Shown here piece by piece: positions 8,402 to 17,714 of a DNA stretch of 42,783 bases; position 1 is the first letter of the stretch, and the number at the start of each line of letters is the position of its first letter. The notes beneath the pieces are model-generated. The model was not told the DNA's origin and made no database searches. It saw only the letters and a program-made list of their open reading frames with translations. Position numbers and translations under genes: made by a program. The stretch comes from an uncultured Prevotella sp. (GTDB lineage Bacteria > Bacteroidota > Bacteroidia > Bacteroidales > Bacteroidaceae), in contig CAJOPE010000140.1 of the NCBI GenBank assembly GCA_905236815.1, positions 1-42,783 on the forward strand, in the 5' to 3' direction.

Positions 8402-11400
8402 TTGCCATGGCAGTTCTTGAACTTCTTGCCGCTTCCGCATGGACATGGATCGTTTGGACGTGGCATCTTCTCTGCTACATAAGGAGTGCGGTTTACATCA
8501 TTGGCACCCTCGCGAGTATCCTGTGATGCTGCCATCTGCTGAGCCTCACGCTCCAGACGCTCCATCTCCTCGTCGAGGTCTTGCTTCTGCTCCTGATAGC
8601 GCTGAGATCTCTCCTCTGGCTCAGCCTCCTGAACTGGAGCCTCCTGCTGCATCTCTGGAATCTGACCGCGCATCAAGATACTTGCGATACGGTCGTTCAT
8701 CTCATTGATCATTGAATCCCAAAGTTTCACACTCTCGAGCTTGAATACCAACAATGGATCCTTCTGCTCGTAAGAAGCATTCTGTACAGAATGACGGAGT
8801 TCGTCGAGCTGACGAAGGTTCTCCTTCCAGTCATCATCGATGATGTGAAGCATAATTACCTTCTCGAACTGCTTAACAACGCTCTTGCCCTCTGATTCAT
8901 AAGCTTCCTTGAGGTTGCAAGGGATATTGTAAACGCGCTTGCCATCGGTGATTGGCACCATGATGCGCTCGTAGATGCTGCCCTGTGTTTCCTCAACCTC
9001 CTTGATGATAGGCCAAGCAACACTCTGGATTCTATCTGTTTTGCGCTTGAAGGTAGCCATTGCGCTCTGGTATGCACGCTCTGCAAGGTTCTCTTTGCTG
9101 CCACTCTCGAACTCATCGCGGTCGAATGGAATTTCCATTGCGAGAATCTTGAGGAACTGTTCCTTAGCATCGTCGTAGGTATAAGAAGTAACGATGTTGA
9201 GAACACGGTCCCAGATAACATTGGCGATATCCATACCGATACGCTCACCCATAAGGGCGTGACGACGCTTCTCATAGATTACAGTACGCTGCTTGTTCAT
9301 TACATCATCATACTCAAGAAGGTGCTTACGAATACCGAAGTTGTTCTCCTCAACCTTCTTCTGAGCACGCTCGATGCTCTTTGAAATCATTGGAGCCTCG
9401 ATACGCTCGCCTTCCTCAAAGCCGAGACGGTCCATAACCTTGGCGATACGCTCTGATGCGAACAGACGCATCAACTTATCTTCGAGTGATACATAGAATA
9501 CTGAAGAACCTGGGTCTCCCTGACGACCAGCACGACCACGAAGCTGACGGTCTACACGACGGCTCTCGTGACGTTCTGTACCGATGATGGCCAAACCACC
9601 AGCAGCCTTAACCTCAGGAGTCAACTTGATATCTGTACCACGACCAGCCATGTTGGTTGCGATAGTTACAGCACCCTTACCATTCTCGTCCTGACGACCA
9701 GCCTCGGCAACAATCTGAGCCTCGCGCTGATGCAGCTTAGCATTCAATACGTTGTGAGGAATGTTGCGCATCTTCAGCATCTTGCTGAGCAACTCACTGA
9801 TCTCGACAGAGGTTGTACCAACCAATACAGGACGGCCTGCTTCGCGCATCTCTACGATCTCGTCGATAACTGCCTTATACTTCTCACGTGCTGTTTTGTA
9901 AACACGGTCGTCAAGGTCGTGACGAGCGATAGGACGGTTGGTTGGAATCTCAACTACATCGAGTTTGTAGATATCCCACAACTCACCAGCTTCAGTACTT
10001 GCTGTACCGGTCATACCAGAAAGCTTGTGGTACATACGGAAGTAGTTCTGCAGGGTGATAGTAGCGAAGGTCTGTGTTGCAGCCTCTACCTTTACGTGCT
10101 CCTTAGCCTCGATAGCCTGGTGCAAACCATCACTCCAACGACGGCCATCCATGATACGGCCTGTCTGCTCATCTACGATCTTCACCTCGCCATCCATAAC
10201 GACATACTCGTCGTCCTTGTTGAACATGGTGTAAGCCTTGAGCAACTGCTGAAGTGTGTGAACGCGCTCACTCTGAACGCCATAGTAAGCCATCAACTCA
10301 TCCTTCTTGTCAACATACTGCTCGTCGGTGAGCTTGTTGTCATCGTGCTCCTTCTCAAGAGTTGACATCTCTGAAGCGATGTCAGGAAGTACGAAGAGGG
10401 TAGGGTTGTTGGTCTGCTTAGACAACCACTCTGTACCCTTATCAGTAAGGTCGGCAGAGTTCATCTTCTCCTCAACTACGAAGTAGAGAGGTGCAACGGC
10501 CTTAGGCATTTCGCGGTTGTTGTTGGCCATATAGTATTCCTCAGTCTTGAGCATACCAGACTTGATGCCTTCCTCTGAGAGATATTTAATCAATGGTTTG
10601 TTCTTAGGCAGTGCCTTGTAAGAACGATAGAGAGCAAGGAAACCTTCCTCGAGGAGTTCAGACTGCTTCTTCTGGTCCTTTTCATTCTGACCTGCAGTAA
10701 TCTTGGTCTTTGCCTCAGCCAAAAGTTCGGTAGCCTGCTTGCGCTGAACCTCGTAGAGACGCTCAACGAGTGGCTGATATTCCTCGAACATCTGATCGTC
10801 GCCCTTTGGAATAGGACCAGAGATGATCAATGGAGTACGGGCATCATCAATCAAGACAGAGTCAACCTCATCGACGATGGCATAGTTGTGCTGACGCTGA
10901 ACGAGGTCGGCAGGACTGATAGCCATGTTATCACGAAGGTAGTCGAAACCAAACTCGTTGTTGGTACCGAATGTGATATCTGCCTGATAAGCCTTGCGGC
11001 GCTCCTCAGAGTTTGGACGATGCTTATCGATGCAGTCTACTGAAAGACCGTTGAACTCATAGAGAGGGCCCATCCACTCAGAGTCACGCTTTGCCAAGTA
11101 ATCGTTGACAGTTACGACGTGAACACCATTACCTGTGAGGGCGTTGAGGAATACAGGGAGGGTAGCAACGAGGGTCTTACCTTCACCAGTTGCCATCTCG
11201 GCGATCTTACCCTGATGGAGAACGGTACCACCAAAAAGCTGTACATCGTAGTGTACCATCTGCCAGGTCATCTTATTGCCACCGGCAGTCCATGAGTTGT
11301 GATAGATAGCCTTGTCCCCATCGATATCGACGAAATCCTTAGAAGGATCAGCTGCCAACTCGCGGTCGAACTCTGTTGCAGTAACCACAACATCCTCGTT

Positions 11401-11769
11401 CTCAGAGAAACGGCGAGCGGTATCCTTAACGATGCTGAATGCAACAGGCATTACCTCGTTGAGGGCAACCTCGTAATTGTCGAGCGCCTGCTTGTCGAGC
11501 TTGTCGATTTCGTTGAAGATAGCCTCGCGCTCATCGATTGGAGTGTCCTCAATCTTAGCCTTGAGCTCGGCAATCTTCTCACGCTGCTCTTTACCAGCGT
11601 CCTGTACATACTTCTGAATCTCCTTTGTCTTAGCGCGGAGCTCATCGTGGCTCAGCTTCTGGATGTTAGGATATTCAGCCTTTACTTTTTCAACGAACGG
11701 CTGAATAGTCTTCATATCTCTAGAAGACTTATCACCGAACAATGATTTCAGAATCTTATTGAAATTCAT
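8389..11769 (-). CDS. secA: Preprotein translocase ATPase SecA
   Basis: SecA drives protein export through SecYEG by ATP hydrolysis at the inner face of the membrane. The protein is 1126 residues, longer than the roughly 900 of E. coli and usual for Bacteroidales, because of insertions in nucleotide-binding domain 1 and around the pre-protein cross-linking domain. Visible motifs: Walker [11 protein letters not shown], the DEVD box in [41 protein letters not shown], and [17 protein letters not shown] Gln/Glu-rich linker precedes the C-terminal zinc-binding SEC-C motif ([14 protein letters not shown]) that contacts SecB or ribosomes. The last residues lie inside a hairpin. The 3' neighbour is an ABC ATPase on the same strand. 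Confidence 0.98.
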   Translation of the reverse strand: MNFNKILKSLFGDKSSRDMKTIQPFVEKVKAEYPNIQKLSHDELRAKTKEIQKYVQDAGKEQREKIAELKAKIEDTPIDEREAIFNEIDKLDKQALDNYEVALNEVMPVAFSIVKDTARRFSENEDVVVTATEFDRELAADPSKDFVDIDGDKAIYHNSWTAGGNKMTWQMVHYDVQLFGGTVLHQGKIAEMATGEGKTLVATLPVFLNALTGNGVHVVTVNDYLAKRDSEWMGPLYEFNGLSVDCIDKHRPNSEERRKAYQADITFGTNNEFGFDYLRDNMAISPADLVQRQHNYAIVDEVDSVLIDDARTPLIISGPIPKGDDQMFEEYQPLVERLYEVQRKQATELLAEAKTKITAGQNEKDQKKQSELLEEGFLALYRSYKALPKNKPLIKYLSEEGIKSGMLKTEEYYMANNNREMPKAVAPLYFVVEEKMNSADLTDKGTEWLSKQTNNPTLFVLPDIASEMSTLEKEHDDNKLTDEQYVDKKDELMAYYGVQSERVHTLQQLLKAYTMFNKDDEYVVMDGEVKIVDEQTGRIMDGRRWSDGLHQAIEAKEHVKVEAATQTFATITLQNYFRMYHKLSGMTGTASTEAGELWDIYKLDVVEIPTNRPIARHDLDDRVYKTAREKYKAVIDEIVEMREAGRPVLVGTTSVEISELLSKMLKMRNIPHNVLNAKLHQREAQIVAEAGRQDENGKGAVTIATNMAGRGTDIKLTPEVKAAGGLAIIGTERHESRRVDRQLRGRAGRQGDPGSSVFYVSLEDKLMRLFASERIAKVMDRLGFEEGERIEAPMISKSIERAQKKVEENNFGIRKHLLEYDDVMNKQRTVIYEKRRHALMGERIGMDIANVIWDRVLNIVTSYTYDDAKEQFLKILAMEIPFDRDEFESGSKENLAERAYQSAMATFKRKTDRIQSVAWPIIKEVEETQGSIYERIMVPITDGKRVYNIPCNLKEAYESEGKSVVKQFEKVIMLHIIDDDWKENLRQLDELRHSVQNASYEQKDPLLVFKLESVKLWDSMINEMNDRIASILMRGQIPEMQQEAPVQEAEPEERSQRYQEQKQDLDEEMERLEREAQQMAASQDTREGANDVNRTPYVAEKMPRPNDPCPCGSGKKFKNCHGKDIR

Positions 11770-11831
11770 TTTATTTTGATTTTATTTGTTATTCGAGTTA
11801 TTATGCTATGCCTTTTAGGCACAATTGGTTG

Positions 11832-11839
11832 CAAAGATA
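11832..11839 (-). promoter_or_regulatory. Likely -7 box for secA
   Basis: TATCTTTG on the minus strand, 62 nt upstream of the secA start. No good TTTG lies at the right distance upstream, so this is a partial match. Confidence 0.4.
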
Positions 11840-11893
11840 CTAAATTTAATCGAGATATAAGCATTTATACCTAATTAAATAAGCCTTGCTTTT

Positions 11894-11956
11894 CCTAAGT
11901 GGGCCACTTAGGGGGACTAAGTGGTGCTTTTACGATGGTTAAGTGAACTACTTAGC
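11894..11956. repeat. Intergenic hairpin array A (CTAAGTGG words)
   Basis: Five related words alternate in orientation: CCTAAGTGG (11894-11902), its exact reverse complement CCACTTAGG (11904-11912), ACTAAGTGG (11916-11924), TTAAGTGA near 11939, and CTACTTAG ending near 11955. Several mutually exclusive hairpins can form. The array lies between the small secreted-protein gene and secA and is similar in design to the array at 21521-21575. Confidence 0.6.
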
Positions 11957-11973
11957 TATCGAAAACGGCATAT

Positions 11974-12327
11974 TTAGGAATTTGGTCCTCGAATAACAAT
12001 GGAGTGCCTCAAGACATCCGACATCCGATTGTCGTCTGACTTGAAAGTCGAATAGTCTGCATTCGAAGTGTTTTCGTCCGATACAGTATCGGCTATACTT
12101 AGAATACAGAAAGGATAAAGTATGTCATCTTTTTCGTTGTCAGTCTGCTTGAAGGCCTTGAATACTGACAAAATGTCATCCTCGAGGGCTCTTACTTCTG
12201 GCTGCTGAATAAATTCCTGGTAAGATATATCCGACAATGCGAGCTTGAGCGCAGACTCGTAGTTCTGTGCTTCAACGCCCGTAGCTGCTAGGATTATGAG
12301 CAGCGCTGTGATATATCTATTGGCCAT
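11974..12327 (-). CDS. Small secreted protein of unknown function, coupled to the Lnb-like gene
   Basis: A 117-residue product with a clear signal peptide (MANRYITALLIILAATGVEA) and probable cleavage before QNYES. The mature part is acidic, with no cysteines apart from one in a hydrophobic stretch (YPFCILSIAD), and no recognised domain. Its start codon overlaps the stop of the upstream Lnb-like gene by one base (TAATG), a strong sign of translational coupling, so it may work with that protein in the periplasm. I do not recognise the family. The hairpin array A lies directly after its stop. Confidence 0.7.
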   Translation of the reverse strand: MANRYITALLIILAATGVEAQNYESALKLALSDISYQEFIQQPEVRALEDDILSVFKAFKQTDNEKDDILYPFCILSIADTVSDENTSNADYSTFKSDDNRMSDVLRHSIVIRGPNS

Positions 12328-13502
12328 TATTCTGCTTCTTTCTTATCGGTTCTGACAAACTTGGTTGTCTTCATTATACAATTCATCAGCAAAATTAATG
12401 CCATAATTGTGATGGAAATAGGATATTGCTGAATTAATCCACCAGCAAGGCCGATAATGAGCATTATTTCCCACACAACCCACCATTTGTCGGGTTGATG
12501 GTTTCTTATTCTCTTAATAGCTCGGAAGGCCATGAATAGTGGGAGAGGGTTGGCAATGAAAATCAGGAGATTAAGGCGAACGCAAGGGTGCTGGCTGAAA
12601 AGCATCAGGAAGAGCACAATGCCAGGAAGTCCGCTTGCCAGCATCAGGAATAAATCCCATCCCCAATAAATTTTCTTCTTTTTGTATTCCAGATAGTAAA
12701 TGAGTGTGCCAAGGATAAGCAGAAATAGTGCAATATCCATAGGACTAAATGGGAAACTACTCTCAACCACTTTTGCTGGTTGTTGTAAAAGAATATTGGT
12801 TTCTTTTACTAACTTTTTACCATTGTAAGTTGCATGTGAGAAATCATCGAAAAGGTTTTGAGGCAAGAACTGCTGTTCCTCTTTCGAAGTGTGCATATCT
12901 GCCTGTACTCCCAAGAGAGCGTCCTCACCTGTCTGAATCCAGGGATAATCGTAGTTCCATTCATGTATTAAGTCTCGGAAAGAGTCCTTGATATGTCGTC
13001 TTTCTGGATAGACAACCTTGCCTTGCAGATGGTTGATAATCATATCTCGGGCTCTGCTTGTACAGTTGTCGTAGAAGAAGTTATATCTGTAAGTAATATT
13101 CTCAGGCTTAAGGTTTTCTGCGAGTGCAGCTCGAATAGCCTCCTTGTCGGCATCCGAAATATCAAGAACCTGCTCTTTTACCCCTCTTCCCTCGTATTGG
13201 TATTCCGCCATGAAATCGCTGAAGGATATAACCCCCACGCAATAGTCGGTAAGACCAAAGATAAATCTAGGAATAAAATATGGCTGACTGGATGAAAACA
13301 TGCCATAGTTGATGGCAAGATCGGCATTATTGCGCATATCCTTGAATCGGATGGCAGTATGTCCATACTGGGCCCAGACCTCATTGCCTGGTCCGCAGGT
13401 AATTAATGATATCTGGATGGAATCATTGGCCGCGACTTTTGTTGTAACACAAATTAATACTAGAGCGACAAATGTTCTTAAAATATATTTAAAACGTTTC
13501 AC
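12327..13502 (-). CDS. Lnb/DUF4105 membrane protein, probable lipoprotein N-acyltransferase
   Basis: A 391-residue protein with an N-terminal signal/anchor (residues 5-25), a periplasmic DUF4105 (Lnb N-terminal) domain to about residue 230, and about four or five membrane helices from residue 250 to the end. The domain has a conserved His in YGHTAIRF (H48) and Cys in FYDNCTSRARD (C147), an arrangement that suggests a papain-like catalytic pair. From memory, a Bacteroides protein of this family, Lnb, was shown to add the third acyl chain to lipoproteins, filling the role of Lnt. Assignment here rests on the recalled family and these residues. It precedes and overlaps a small secreted gene by one base. 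Confidence 0.7.
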   Translation of the reverse strand: MKRFKYILRTFVALVLICVTTKVAANDSIQISLITCGPGNEVWAQYGHTAIRFKDMRNNADLAINYGMFSSSQPYFIPRFIFGLTDYCVGVISFSDFMAEYQYEGRGVKEQVLDISDADKEAIRAALAENLKPENITYRYNFFYDNCTSRARDMIINHLQGKVVYPERRHIKDSFRDLIHEWNYDYPWIQTGEDALLGVQADMHTSKEEQQFLPQNLFDDFSHATYNGKKLVKETNILLQQPAKVVESSFPFSPMDIALFLLILGTLIYYLEYKKKKIYWGWDLFLMLASGLPGIVLFLMLFSQHPCVRLNLLIFIANPLPLFMAFRAIKRIRNHQPDKWWVVWEIMLIIGLAGGLIQQYPISITIMALILLMNCIMKTTKFVRTDKKEAE

Positions 13503-13559
13503 GATGCAAAAATAACTTATCTTTTTGACTTATCGTTCTTTTATCTCGAAAATTTTCAA

Positions 13560-13567
13560 TACTTTTG
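13560..13567 (+). promoter_or_regulatory. -7 box upstream of the outer-membrane protein gene
   Basis: TACTTTTG fits TAnnTTTG; no good -33 element is seen 20 nt upstream. It would give a leader of about 85 nt. Confidence 0.5.
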
Positions 13568-13586
13568 CAGTCTAGTAGGTAATCGT

Positions 13587-13631
13587 GGATAAAGATTCCA
13601 TGATTGAGAGCCTCGGGATAATCATTTATCC
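13587..13631 (+). other. Leader hairpin upstream of the outer-membrane protein gene
   Basis: GGATAAAGATT (13587-13597) pairs with AATC-A-TTTATCC (13620-13631) with one bulged base, forming an 11-bp stem over a 22-nt loop in the 5' leader. An alternative TGATT/AATCA pairing lies inside the same stretch. It could be a stability or regulatory structure; no known riboswitch is recognised. Confidence 0.4.
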
Positions 13632-13655
13632 ATAGTTATAACACATTTCAAAATA

Positions 13656-14957
13656 ATGAAGAAACTAATTGTAGCAGCCCTTATGATGGGCGCAGCTATT
13701 TCAGCAGGAGCCCAGAGCGGCACCAATTCTCCTTATAGCCAATATGGTCTGGGCGTATTAGCCGATCAGGCTTCTGGTTTCAATCGTGGTATGAATGGCG
13801 TGGGAATTGGATTTCACGAACATAATCAGGTGAACTATCTTAACCCTGCTTCCTATTCATCAATCGACTCATTGAGTTTCATCTTTGATATGGGTGCAAC
13901 AGGACAGATTACCAACTTCACTGAAGGGGGAGTGAGGAAGAATGCACATAATGCCGATTTGGAATATGTAGTAGCAGGATTCCGTGCTGCCAAGAATTTG
14001 GGTATCAGTTTTGGTATTCTTCCATTCTCGACAATTGGATATAACTATACAACATCCTCTACAGTATTCAAGGGTGATGATATGAACGAACCTGTTTCCT
14101 CTGTTATTACACATAGTGGTTCAGGTGGTTTGCATCAGATCTATTTGGGTGCTGGTTGGTCGCCAATTAAAGGATTGTCTGTTGGTGCTAATCTCTCTTA
14201 TTTCTGGGGAACATACGAGCGCTCTACCTCTGTTTCTTTTACAGAGACTTATGCGAAAACTACCAGTAGAGTTTATTCTACCAATGTCCACAACTACAAG
14301 TTGGATCTTGGTGTACAGTATACTTTGAAGGCATTAGACAAGGATTGGGTGACTCTCGGTGCCACTTTCAGTCCTGGCCATAATCTTAAGGCAGATGCCG
14401 ATCTGGCCCAGTATAGTGTGAATTCTTCTACCAATGTAACCGATACAGCGACTTCCTCTATAGCAAATGCCCATAAATTGCCAGATATGTTCGGTGTTGG
14501 TGCTATGTGGAATCATAATAATCAGTTAAAGGTTGGTTTTGACTGGACACTCCAGAAGTGGGGTTCAATTGGCTATCCATCTTTTGCCAATGAAGACAAT
14601 TTGAAAGGCTCCTTAATCGATGGTATTTATAAGGACCGCAAAAAGTATAACCTTGGTATTGATTTTGTTCCAGATGAAAGAAAGCGCAGCTATTTTAAGC
14701 GAGTTCATTATCGAATGGGCTTCAGCTATGCTTCACCATATTTATCTGTAAACGGCAACGATGGTCCTAGTGAATATAGCCTGACTGCAGGTTTCGGCTT
14801 CCCAATTACTAATAGCTATAACAACCGTAGTCAGTTGAATATCAGTGGACAGTGGGTTCGTACTTCTGCTCCAGGCTTGATAAAGGAGAATACCTTCCGC
14901 ATCAATATCGGATTTACCTTCAACGAGAACTGGTTTGCTAAGTGGAAGGTTCAATAA
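13656..14957 (+). CDS. Outer-membrane beta-barrel protein, Bacteroidetes 'NSPYSQYGLG' type
   Basis: A 433-residue protein with a signal peptide (MKKLIVAALMMGAAISAGAQ) and a mature N-terminus TNSPYSQYGLG that is common in a Bacteroidetes outer-membrane family resembling FadL/OmpP1 barrels. Alternating hydrophobic and polar residues with many aromatics, and the end WFAKWKVQ, fit a beta-barrel. The substrate is unknown. It is followed 23 bp later by lptC and then a CBS-domain gene; in other Bacteroidales this family lies beside lptC, a pantothenate kinase gene and a TPR gene. The last two are not present here. Linkage to lptC hints at an envelope-assembly role, but that is inference. Confidence 0.8.
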   Translation: MKKLIVAALMMGAAISAGAQSGTNSPYSQYGLGVLADQASGFNRGMNGVGIGFHEHNQVNYLNPASYSSIDSLSFIFDMGATGQITNFTEGGVRKNAHNADLEYVVAGFRAAKNLGISFGILPFSTIGYNYTTSSTVFKGDDMNEPVSSVITHSGSGGLHQIYLGAGWSPIKGLSVGANLSYFWGTYERSTSVSFTETYAKTTSRVYSTNVHNYKLDLGVQYTLKALDKDWVTLGATFSPGHNLKADADLAQYSVNSSTNVTDTATSSIANAHKLPDMFGVGAMWNHNNQLKVGFDWTLQKWGSIGYPSFANEDNLKGSLIDGIYKDRKKYNLGIDFVPDERKRSYFKRVHYRMGFSYASPYLSVNGNDGPSEYSLTAGFGFPITNSYNNRSQLNISGQWVRTSAPGLIKENTFRINIGFTFNENWFAKWKVQ

Positions 14958-14980
14958 TGCTATTGGTTTGAAGTATTCAA

Positions 14981-15643
14981 ATGTTTCGTAAAGCATTATA
15001 TATTATAAATATTGTAGTAGGCAGCTTGTTTCTGGCATCTTGTCAGGAACAAGTTGAACATACGGCTCCAGCCATTTATGACCGAGACTCTGTAGCGATG
15101 ATGACCACCTATGGAGTGAATACGCTTATAAGTGATTCTGGAGTTATCAAGTATCGTATTGTTGCAGAAAGATGGGAGGTGAATGAAAAGAAAAATCCAT
15201 CTCGTCAGGTATTTGACAAAGGTGTCTTGTTGGAACAGTTCGATCAGAGTTTCCATATCAACAGCTACATTCAGTGTGATACTGCCTGGTATTACGACCA
15301 GCAGAAATTGTGGGTATTACATGGAAGAGTGAGAATTCTCACCAAGGATGGACTTCGTTTTAATAGCGAACAGCTTTATTGGGATGAATTAAAACATGAG
15401 TTGTGGAGCTATCGTTATAGCAAGCTAGTAACTCCAGAACGTACTTTGGAGGGTAACTACTTCAAGAGTGACGATAGAATGACCAAGTATATTGTGACCA
15501 ATACAAAGGGTAGTTTCGAGAGGGCTGATGTAACCAGCGATAATCCAACTGATACAATGCGTTCTCAACCTGATAGTATCAAGGAGAAATTCCGTCCTCA
15601 GGCTGTTGCCAGAGCAAAGCAGGCAGCTCCTTCCGCTCAATAA
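14981..15643 (+). CDS. lptC: LPS export protein LptC, lipoprotein form
   Basis: LptC is the periplasmic link that receives lipopolysaccharide from LptBFG and passes it to LptA. This 220-residue form begins with a hydrophobic segment and a lipobox (LFLASC, Cys21), so it is probably a lipoprotein rather than a single-pass membrane protein as in E. coli, a usual feature in Bacteroidetes. The body has the beta-jellyroll pattern of the OstA/LptC family (VFDKGVLLEQFDQ, WVLHGRVRILTKDG, LNSEQLYWDE-like segments, LEGNYFKSDDRM). The tail after about residue 185 is low in order. It is 17 bp ahead of the CBS/CNNM gene and probably in one transcript with it. Confidence 0.88.
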   Translation: MFRKALYIINIVVGSLFLASCQEQVEHTAPAIYDRDSVAMMTTYGVNTLISDSGVIKYRIVAERWEVNEKKNPSRQVFDKGVLLEQFDQSFHINSYIQCDTAWYYDQQKLWVLHGRVRILTKDGLRFNSEQLYWDELKHELWSYRYSKLVTPERTLEGNYFKSDDRMTKYIVTNTKGSFERADVTSDNPTDTMRSQPDSIKEKFRPQAVARAKQAAPSAQ

Positions 15644-15660
15644 TAAAAGCAAATAGGAAT

Positions 15661-16914
15661 ATGACAGGACTGATTATTGCAATTATTGTTTCGATGGCTT
15701 TTTCAGCTTTCTTTAGTGGAATGGAAATTGCTTTTATCTCTTCCAATCGTATGTTGGTAGAGATGGATAAGGAAAAAAATGGTTTTTCGCAGCATATCCT
15801 TTCGATATTCTATAATCATCCGAATGGCTTTGTCTCAACAATGCTTGTTGGTAACAATATTGTATTGGTGGTTTATGGCATTCTCTTTGCTGCTATTTTT
15901 GATACTACACTTTTTGCTCCTTTCGATTCTGCAACAAGAGTAGTGCTGGATACTATCTGCTCTACACTGGTGGTGCTTTTTACAGGTGAGTTCCTTCCGA
16001 AGACCTTGTTTAAGAGTAACCCAAACCGCTTGCTGACTATTTTTGCTCCTTTGGCCTATTTCTTCTACATAGTCTTATGGCCAATCAGTAAGATTTCTAC
16101 CTTTATGAGTCGTTGCTGCTTGCGCTTGTTCAGAATTCATCTGCCAAAAGAAGAAGATGATGAGGGATTCTCGAAAGTGGACTTGGACTATCTTGTTCAA
16201 TCGAGTATCGACAATGCCAAGAACGAGGATGAGGTAGAGGATGAGGTTAAGATTTTCCAGAATGCACTTGAATTTACCGAATGTAAAGTAAGGGATTGTA
16301 TGGTTCCTAGAACCGAGATTCAAGCGGTCGAAGAGAACTGCTCTCTTTCTGAACTTCAGCAGAAATTCATTGAGAGTGGTAATAGCAAGATAATCGTCTA
16401 TAAAGAGGATATCGATCACATTATCGGTTATATTCACAGCTCAGAGATGTTTCATAATCCCGATATGTGGCATGAGCATATTCTGACCATGCCTTTTGTT
16501 CCTGAGACGATGGCTGCCCAGAAATTAATGAAGATATTCCTTCAGCAGAAAAAGAGTCTTGGCGTGGTTGTTGACGAATTTGGAGGTACTAGTGGCATTG
16601 TGAGTCTGGAGGATATTGTGGAGGAAATCTTTGGCGATATCAAGGATGAGCATGATAGTGATAAATACATATCGAAGAAGCTTGAAGATGGCTCTTATAT
16701 ACTTTCTGCCCGTTTAGAGGTGGACAATGTGAATGAGGAGTTTGATCTTGAATTGCCGGAATCGGATGAATATATGACGATAGGTGGTTTGATTCTCCAC
16801 GAATATCAGAGCTTCCCTAAGTTGAATGAAGTTATTAATATTCGGAATTTTGAATTCAAGATACTTAAGAATACAAATACAAAGATTGAATTGGTAAAAC
16901 TTACAGTTCACTAA
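15661..16914 (+). CDS. CNNM/CorC-type membrane protein with CBS pair (GldE-like)
   Basis: A 417-residue inner-membrane protein with the three-part design of the HlyC/CorC group: an N-terminal DUF21/CNNM membrane domain (three or four helices to about residue 150), a pair of CBS domains containing VRDCMVPRTEIQAV and VVVDEFGGTSGIVSLEDIVEEI, and a C-terminal CorC_HlyC domain ending GGLILHEYQSFPKLNEV. The family is implicated in magnesium or cobalt handling, and the Bacteroidetes member is often annotated GldE after the gliding gene. The older label hemolysin should not be trusted. Its TAA stop abuts a 22-bp stem terminator. It follows lptC closely. Confidence 0.85.
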   Translation: MTGLIIAIIVSMAFSAFFSGMEIAFISSNRMLVEMDKEKNGFSQHILSIFYNHPNGFVSTMLVGNNIVLVVYGILFAAIFDTTLFAPFDSATRVVLDTICSTLVVLFTGEFLPKTLFKSNPNRLLTIFAPLAYFFYIVLWPISKISTFMSRCCLRLFRIHLPKEEDDEGFSKVDLDYLVQSSIDNAKNEDEVEDEVKIFQNALEFTECKVRDCMVPRTEIQAVEENCSLSELQQKFIESGNSKIIVYKEDIDHIIGYIHSSEMFHNPDMWHEHILTMPFVPETMAAQKLMKIFLQQKKSLGVVVDEFGGTSGIVSLEDIVEEIFGDIKDEHDSDKYISKKLEDGSYILSARLEVDNVNEEFDLELPESDEYMTIGGLILHEYQSFPKLNEVINIRNFEFKILKNTNTKIELVKLTVH

Positions 16915-16961
16915 TATCAATGAAAAAGCCCCTCATAGCTGAGGGGCTTTTTCATTGATAT
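16914..16961. terminator. Bidirectional terminator with a perfect 22-bp stem
   Basis: The 48-bp stretch is a perfect 22-bp inverted repeat (core AAAAAGCCCCTCA / TGAGGGGCTTTTT) with the 4-nt loop TAGC. A and T runs on both sides allow termination in both directions, serving the convergent genes ending at 16914 and 16972. Confidence 0.92.
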
Positions 16962-16971
16962 CTTGTTTTGC

Positions 16972-17613
16972 TTACATACATTGGAAACGGTATCCCACAG
17001 TAACCTGTGCTCCCATTACTCTTGAGTTTCCTAATAGTCTTTTGCCAACATTTCCCGTTGCCAACTTGTTTACTTGGCAACTGATCGTTCCATCTATCTG
17101 CCATTTGTTATTGATAGTGTAGCTCACGCCAACAGGAATAGAGAAAGATCCTTGGTGGATATGATCCTCGATGTTGTATTTCGTGCTATTTCCTTGTCTC
17201 TGGCGGGTAGCAGTAAACTCATAGCCCATATTCAGTCCAGCCTCGATAGCCCATGTGTCGTTGAAATGGTATTTGGCCATATAGACAGTATTGATATAAT
17301 CAATCTGGTAACTATAGGAACCAGGGACATAGTTCTTTATAATGATAGAATCACTTGCGTTAGCATGATTTGTTCCTACGTGTGACCATGAAGCTGATAC
17401 ATTAATAGAGAATTGAGGTGTGACATACACTTCAACAAATCCACCAACTACAGGACCAGGCTGCCAGTTACCTTTAAGAGAGGTGAGTGTTGAGTAGTTT
17501 ACTCCAACCATAGGACCAGCGTAAATGTCCCATTCTGTTATCTGTGATTTCTTCTGAGCACCTGCTGTCAATGTTATCAAAGCCAGAAGTGCAGCTAGTA
17601 TTGCTTTTCTCAT
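16972..17613 (-). CDS. Small outer-membrane beta-barrel protein
   Basis: A 213-residue protein with a signal peptide ending ITLTAGAQ. The mature part is a series of amphipathic strands (WDIYAGPMVGVNYS, GGFVEVYVTPQFSINVSASW, AIEAGLNMGYEF) and ends with VTVGYRFQCM. This fits an eight-stranded OmpX/OmpA-like barrel of the 'outer membrane beta-barrel' family. It has a final Met after the Cys rather than the usual terminal Phe. No function can be named. It has its own promoter, divergent from the glf promoter, and shares the long terminator with the gene on the other strand. Confidence 0.8.
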   Translation of the reverse strand: MRKAILAALLALITLTAGAQKKSQITEWDIYAGPMVGVNYSTLTSLKGNWQPGPVVGGFVEVYVTPQFSINVSASWSHVGTNHANASDSIIIKNYVPGSYSYQIDYINTVYMAKYHFNDTWAIEAGLNMGYEFTATRQRQGNSTKYNIEDHIHQGSFSIPVGVSYTINNKWQIDGTISCQVNKLATGNVGKRLLGNSRVMGAQVTVGYRFQCM

Positions 17614-17629
17614 TGTCGATAATTTTCTG

Positions 17630-17660
17630 CAAAGATAAGGCTAATTTCGTGAAAAGCAAA
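17630..17660 (-). promoter_or_regulatory. Promoter of the beta-barrel protein gene
   Basis: On the minus strand TTTG (17657-17660), a 19-nt spacer and TATCTTTG (17630-17637). Its -33 box lies only 16 bp from that of the divergent glf promoter. Confidence 0.7.
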
Positions 17661-17676
17661 GAAAATCTATCGTTTA

Positions 17677-17708
17677 TTTGTTGCTTTCTAAAATATTGAT
17701 TACTTTTG
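17677..17708 (+). promoter_or_regulatory. Promoter of glf, almost leaderless
   Basis: TTTG (17677-17680), 20-nt spacer, TACTTTTG (17701-17708). The ATG of glf begins only 6 nt after the box, so transcription should start at or within a few bases of the start codon. Confidence 0.7.
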
Positions 17709-17714
17709 CGTATT

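Noticed and set aside
9568..10365. A 265-codon open frame on the plus strand opposite secA
   Set aside because: It lies wholly inside secA, lacks any known domain, and its leucine/threonine-rich translation is a mirror of secA codon bias.
12001..12035. Direct repeat of ACATCCG near 12014-12030
   Set aside because: Lies within the coding part of the small secreted protein and is too short to count as a repeat element.
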